Part shown: one piece after another, positions 60,202-64,000 of the stretch | How positions within the stretch are numbered: position 1 is the first letter of the stretch | Layout of the letters: each line of letters starts with the position of its first letter | Assembly (NCBI GenBank): GCA_947303465.1 | Contig: CAMYYI010000005.1 | Coordinates: 1 to 64,000, forward strand | Direction: 5' to 3' | Length of the DNA stretch: 64,000 nt | Origin: an uncultured Bacteroidales bacterium | GTDB taxonomy: Bacteria > Bacteroidota > Bacteroidia > Bacteroidales > UBA932 | Program-made: the position numbers and the translations under genes | The notes under the pieces: generated by a model | What the model was told of the DNA's origin: nothing | Database searches by the model: none | Seen by the model: the letters and a program-made list of their open reading frames with translations, nothing else

Positions 60202-60350
60202 TAATGAAAAAGTGAAACACAGCGAAACAACATATTAAAAATTTTTAATAACCAAACAACCAAATTATTTAACCAACCTTAAAAACATCTGATTTTCAGC
60301 ACAAAGCGTCCTGGCTTGCACCGAACAATACTAATTACAAAGGACCATTT

Positions 60351-63300
60351 ATGATGAAAATCACTATTCCTAGGAGTTTTGCACTGACGCTCATCGCCCT
60401 CTTCGCCTGGGCAGGCGTCTTTGCTCAGACTTCTGTCGTATCAGGTGTCGTCCGGGATTCGTACAACGAACCCGTGGTCGGAGCGGCCGTCATGATAAAA
60501 GGCGGAACCACCGGATCCATGACCAATGCGGACGGCAGCTATTCCATCAAGGCCAAGAGCGATGATGTGCTCATCTGCCAGCTCTTCGGCTACAAGACGC
60601 AGGAGATACCCGTCAACGGTCGCGCCAAAATCGATTTTGTGCTTGCCGATGATGCGGAGCTCCTTGAGGCCACCGTCGTCGTGGGTTACGGTACTTTGAA
60701 GAAAACACAGCTGGTGGGTTCCGTGGAGAACCTTTCCGGCGAGGCCATCGAAGACCGCCCCAATGCAAACGTCACCCGTTCCCTTCAGGGTCAGGTTGCC
60801 GGTTTGAACATTATCCAGACCGACGGTAAGGCATCCCACTCAGGTAATATCTATGTGCGCGGCAACGCCACTTCCTACTACTCCAGAACCAACTTCAACT
60901 CTTCGGCTTCAGGTTCTTCGCACAGCATCGGTAACGGCGGTTCCGCCCTCGTGCTCATTGACGGCGTAGAAGGAAGCCTGTCAACCGTGAACCCTGCCGA
61001 CATCGAGACCGTAGCTGTGCTGAAGGATGCATCTTCGGCCGCCATATACGGAGCCAAGGCTGCCTACGGCGTTATCCTCGTGACCACCAAGAATGCCAAG
61101 GATGATAAGTTTACGGTATCTTACAACGGCTCATACTCCATCAACCAAAGGGCCATCATGTGGGAGGACAACATAGTGACCGACGGTCTGGAGTGGCTGG
61201 AGGCATTCTATGAGTTCTACGGAGCTGACGCTGCAGTGCCAGGCGCTTCCGGAAAGGTTCCTACCACCATCAATACCCTGGACGTCGCCATGAGCGGTAC
61301 CGACTATCTTACTGCAATCCGTGAAATCCGTGCCGCTGAGGCGGAGGGCCTGGAGCACAGCGACTACATAGGACTTGGCAAGAACAAGCAGTATCTCTAT
61401 AACGGCAACACCAACTGGATAGAAAAATTCTACAACCGTACAAGCACATCGACCACCCACGATATCAGCATGCGCGGTTCGTCCAAGAGACTGTCTTACA
61501 GCCTTACCGGGCGCTATTACAACCAGGGCAGTATTTACAAGATCGGCGAAGAGGAGTACAATACCTTCAACCTCCGCGGCAAGGCCAAGATGCAGATCAA
61601 CGAATGGCTGTCCGTAGACAACAATACATCCGTGTTCCGCAGCAACCAGAAGCAGCCGATGTTCACCACCAGCTCTGTTCTGGGTAAGCAGCTGGACCAG
61701 CACGGAACCCCTCTGGCGGTTCCTTACAATGAGGATGGTACCTACACCCTGCCTGCCAACAAGACCGGTTTCGCCTCATTCATCGAGGGCAATACCGGCC
61801 AGAGCGACCAGAACCTCACCCTTGTCACGGCCACCGGTATCACCTTGGATATCATCAAGAACGTCTTGAAGGTTCGCGGAGATTTCTCTTACAAGGCCAT
61901 TCGCCGCGACCGTGAACGCTACCGTGCGCCTCTGACTTATTATTCCACGGCAACTCCCACCTATTACGTAACCCAGGAGGGTTCCTACAAATCCCGCTGG
62001 AATTACAATACCGACTACATCACTGCTAACGTCGTTGGTACCTGGACTCCTAAACTCGGCGAGAATCACGACCTCAATGTGGTGGGTGGCTGGAATATAG
62101 AGAATTACCAGTACAACCGTTTCTACCTTCAGCGCAAGGGAATGCTCTATCCGGACAAGTATGTATCCTTCGAACTCTTCGACGGCGACATGACGGTTGA
62201 GCAGAACGACAGCAGCTATGGTATCATCGGCTTCTTCGGCCGAGCCAACTACACCCTGCTCAAACGCTACATCTTTGAGGTCTCCGCCCGTTACGACGGC
62301 AGTTCCAAGTTCCCGACCAGCAGCCAGTGGGGCTTCTTCCCTTCAGGTTCAATTGGATGGAGAGTCTCTGAGGAGCCCTGGATGAAGTGGAGCCGCAGCT
62401 GGCTCGACAACTTCAAGCTGCGCGCCAACTACGGTTCACTGGGCAACGGTACAGTTTCTCCGTATACTTTCCTCGAGACCATTGGAGTATCCAAGAGCAG
62501 CGTGCTCATCGGAGGTTCCAAGGTCAACTACACCACTCAGCCGGCGGTTATCCCTTCATCCCTTACCTGGGAGACGGTGACGACCTACGACGTGGGTCTG
62601 GATGCAGACTTCTTCCGCAACCGTCTGTCGTTCTCCGGAGACTACTACATCCGCAACACTACGGACCTTATCACTTCCGGACCTGAAATCCCCGCGCTGT
62701 ACGGTGCTTCTTCGCCCAAGGGTAACTACGCCGCCCTGCAGACCAAGGGCTGGGAAGCTACCCTGTCATGGAGAGACTCCTTCAAGCTCGGCGGTAAAGA
62801 CTTCATTTACAGCCTGAAGGGCAGCGTCTGGGATACCCGCACCTGGGTTACCAAATATGAGACCGAGAACCACCTCTGTCTCGGTTACTACGAGGGTAAG
62901 GAACTCGGAGAAATCTGGGGCTTCCATACCAACGGTTACTTCCTCTCCAACGACGACGCCAACAACTGGGCTACCGACCCTTATCACAAGAACGGTTCCA
63001 ACTTCCGCGCCTACGCCGGAGACCTCCGTTTCATAGATATGAACGGTGACGGTACCATAGGTTACGGCAAGCAGACAGTCGAGGATCACGGAGACCTGGA
63101 CGTCATAGGTAACGTTATTCCCCGCTACCAGTACGGTATCAACCTGGATTTGAAGTGGAACGGATTCGGCGTGAGCGTGTTCTTCCAGGGCGTCGGACAG
63201 CGTGACTGGTATCCTGCCGTCGAGTCTGCATACTTCTACGGTATGTACAACCGTCCGTATTCCTTCCTTATGAAGAACCAGACCGGCGACAATTACGTGC

Positions 63301-64000
63301 ACATCGATTACGGTGACGCGAGCAACGGTTACAACTGGACAGTTACCAATGCCGACGCCAATCCTTATTGGACCCGCCGCGTGGGCTATTGCGCCAACCG
63401 TAACGTAGGTCCTCTCACCGTGGAGAACGACTATTACCTGCAGAATGCGGCCTACATCCGTTTGAAGAACCTCACATTGGACTATTCCATCCCCACCAAG
63501 GTTATCAACAAGATTGGTCTGCAGAACGCCAGGATATACTGCTCCATGGAGAATCTCTGGACCTGGTCGCCTATGTTCAAGTACACCAGTATGTTCGATC
63601 CTGAGGTTATCGCAACAGGTGATAGCGACTTCGACTCTTACAAGGAGTACGGTCTTAGCGGTGTGGGTGACGGATACAGTTATCCTATGCTCAAGACCTT
63701 CACCTTCGGACTCCAGGTGGTATTCGGCGGCGTTGCAACCCAGGTTGCATCTTCAGGCGCCGGCTACCTCACTCCTGCCGCTGCTTCCGGAGTTGCCAAG
63801 CGCACTTACGAGCCTGAGGTCAAGGAGGTTATCAAGGAAGTCGTGAAGGAGGTCGAGAAGATAGTGGAGGTGGAGAAAGTGGTTGAGAAGAAGGTTGAGG
63901 TTCCTGTGTCTACGCTCAAGGGCGAATACACAGATATGCTCTACTTCGTTATCAACAAGGCTGAAATCCTTCCTGAAGAAGCTGTTAAGATTGGCCGTAT
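60351..64000 (+). CDS. SusC/RagA-type TonB-linked receptor fused to an OmpA-like domain (3' partial)
   Basis: Open frame of 1,216 codons reaching the right edge. Signal peptide (ALTLIALFAWAGVFAQ), carboxypeptidase-regulatory-like domain (VSGVVRDSYNEPVVGAAVMI...), the SusC motif LLEATVVVGYGTLKK, plug (NVTRSLQGQVAGLNI, LVLIDGVEG, IETVAVLKDASSAAIYGAKAAYGVILV), then a long barrel ending TFTFGLQVVFGG at about residue 1122, where SusC proteins normally stop. Here the frame runs on: VEKIVEVEKVVEKKVEVPV, a charged linker, then LYFVINKAEILPEEAVKIGRI, which matches the start of Bacteroidota OmpA C-terminal peptidoglycan-binding domains. I checked the frame codon by codon and found no stop. The rest of the OmpA domain lies outside the window. 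Confidence 0.88.
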   Translation, partial: MMKITIPRSFALTLIALFAWAGVFAQTSVVSGVVRDSYNEPVVGAAVMIKGGTTGSMTNADGSYSIKAKSDDVLICQLFGYKTQEIPVNGRAKIDFVLADDAELLEATVVVGYGTLKKTQLVGSVENLSGEAIEDRPNANVTRSLQGQVAGLNIIQTDGKASHSGNIYVRGNATSYYSRTNFNSSASGSSHSIGNGGSALVLIDGVEGSLSTVNPADIETVAVLKDASSAAIYGAKAAYGVILVTTKNAKDDKFTVSYNGSYSINQRAIMWEDNIVTDGLEWLEAFYEFYGADAAVPGASGKVPTTINTLDVAMSGTDYLTAIREIRAAEAEGLEHSDYIGLGKNKQYLYNGNTNWIEKFYNRTSTSTTHDISMRGSSKRLSYSLTGRYYNQGSIYKIGEEEYNTFNLRGKAKMQINEWLSVDNNTSVFRSNQKQPMFTTSSVLGKQLDQHGTPLAVPYNEDGTYTLPANKTGFASFIEGNTGQSDQNLTLVTATGITLDIIKNVLKVRGDFSYKAIRRDRERYRAPLTYYSTATPTYYVTQEGSYKSRWNYNTDYITANVVGTWTPKLGENHDLNVVGGWNIENYQYNRFYLQRKGMLYPDKYVSFELFDGDMTVEQNDSSYGIIGFFGRANYTLLKRYIFEVSARYDGSSKFPTSSQWGFFPSGSIGWRVSEEPWMKWSRSWLDNFKLRANYGSLGNGTVSPYTFLETIGVSKSSVLIGGSKVNYTTQPAVIPSSLTWETVTTYDVGLDADFFRNRLSFSGDYYIRNTTDLITSGPEIPALYGASSPKGNYAALQTKGWEATLSWRDSFKLGGKDFIYSLKGSVWDTRTWVTKYETENHLCLGYYEGKELGEIWGFHTNGYFLSNDDANNWATDPYHKNGSNFRAYAGDLRFIDMNGDGTIGYGKQTVEDHGDLDVIGNVIPRYQYGINLDLKWNGFGVSVFFQGVGQRDWYPAVESAYFYGMYNRPYSFLMKNQTGDNYVHIDYGDASNGYNWTVTNADANPYWTRRVGYCANRNVGPLTVENDYYLQNAAYIRLKNLTLDYSIPTKVINKIGLQNARIYCSMENLWTWSPMFKYTSMFDPEVIATGDSDFDSYKEYGLSGVGDGYSYPMLKTFTFGLQVVFGGVATQVASSGAGYLTPAAASGVAKRTYEPEVKEVIKEVVKEVEKIVEVEKVVEKKVEVPVSTLKGEYTDMLYFVINKAEILPEEAVKIGR

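Larger units (their letters stand above)
60032..60350. other. Intergenic control region between divergent surface-protein genes
   Basis: 319 nt, A+T-rich, no supported ORF. It contains two -7 boxes, one per strand, with predicted leaders of about 105 nt (minus) and 140 nt (plus). The plus leader is A+T-rich (AAATTTTTAATAACC, ACCAAATTATTTAACC) and unstructured by eye. Confidence 0.7.

Noticed and set aside
63800-63905. Low-complexity VEK/EVE repeat as an assembly artefact
   Set aside because: The codons vary, the frame is kept, and such Val/Glu/Lys linkers commonly precede OmpA-like domains in Bacteroidota.

Overview
The window is a dense, roughly 55-60% G+C chromosomal segment from a member of the Bacteroidales (Bacteroidota), most likely an uncultured gut or host-associated lineage. 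Evidence: SusC-type and other TonB-dependent receptors, many short-lipobox lipoproteins, fimbrillin-like and DUF5689 families, LL-diaminopimelate aminotransferase, an FHS-type sugar permease, and repeated Bacteroidota -7 promoter boxes (TAnnTTTG) at gene starts, with few clear Shine-Dalgarno sites. I could not place it to genus. No tRNA, rRNA, CRISPR array or prophage was seen.

Layout. 1-6.7 kb: an exported nuclease-like protein (partial), a TonB-dependent receptor, a DUF5689 lipoprotein and an M3 peptidase lipoprotein, all on +. 6.7-13.3 kb: a GntR regulator divergent from a four-gene sugar operon (MFS permease, fucose/arabinose-isomerase-like protein, ManA-like cupin protein, small ROK kinase) with a symmetric operator in the shared promoter. 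13.3-18.7 kb: gpmI, then a reverse-strand fimbrillin-like lipoprotein plus M6 metalloprotease. 18.7-32.3 kb: a long run of mostly overlapping + genes: manA, rnr, M28 peptidase, dapL, pyrG, dapF, polyprenyl synthetase, rsgA, rdgB, S41 protease, U32 peptidase. 32.3-34 kb: a deaminase and an A+T-rich REP-associated Y1 transposase flanked by palindromes. 34-43 kb: pbpC divergent from a giant alpha-2-macroglobulin, then an EamA transporter and an SGNH lipoprotein. 43-54.9 kb: uvrA/recO divergent pair, nucleoside kinase, MBL hydrolase, two tandem deoxynucleoside kinases, acyl-CoA ligase, FHS permease, glucokinase-type ROK, FKBP isomerase. 55-64 kb: a 1,685-residue FN3/beta-helix lipoprotein divergent from a SusC-type receptor that continues in frame into an OmpA-like domain and runs off the window.

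The most unusual signal is not a gene. At least five loci carry insert-like elements built as inverted repeats of about 20 bp, different at each locus, around a conserved core. Three sit in frame inside housekeeping genes (pbpC, EamA transporter, uvrA). They share a core in which a GTG...CAC hairpin, a pairing of its loop with downstream sequence (pseudoknot topology) and a third helix are kept by compensating base changes. Related cores lie in the N-terminus of the U32 peptidase and behind gpmI, and other core types lie in the MFS permease loop and between the ROK kinase and gpmI. A 27-nt repeat (the 'HSERSEES' type) has also entered dapF and uvrA. The window thus looks like a genome in which small structured repeats have repeatedly colonised protein-coding sequence at surface loops.
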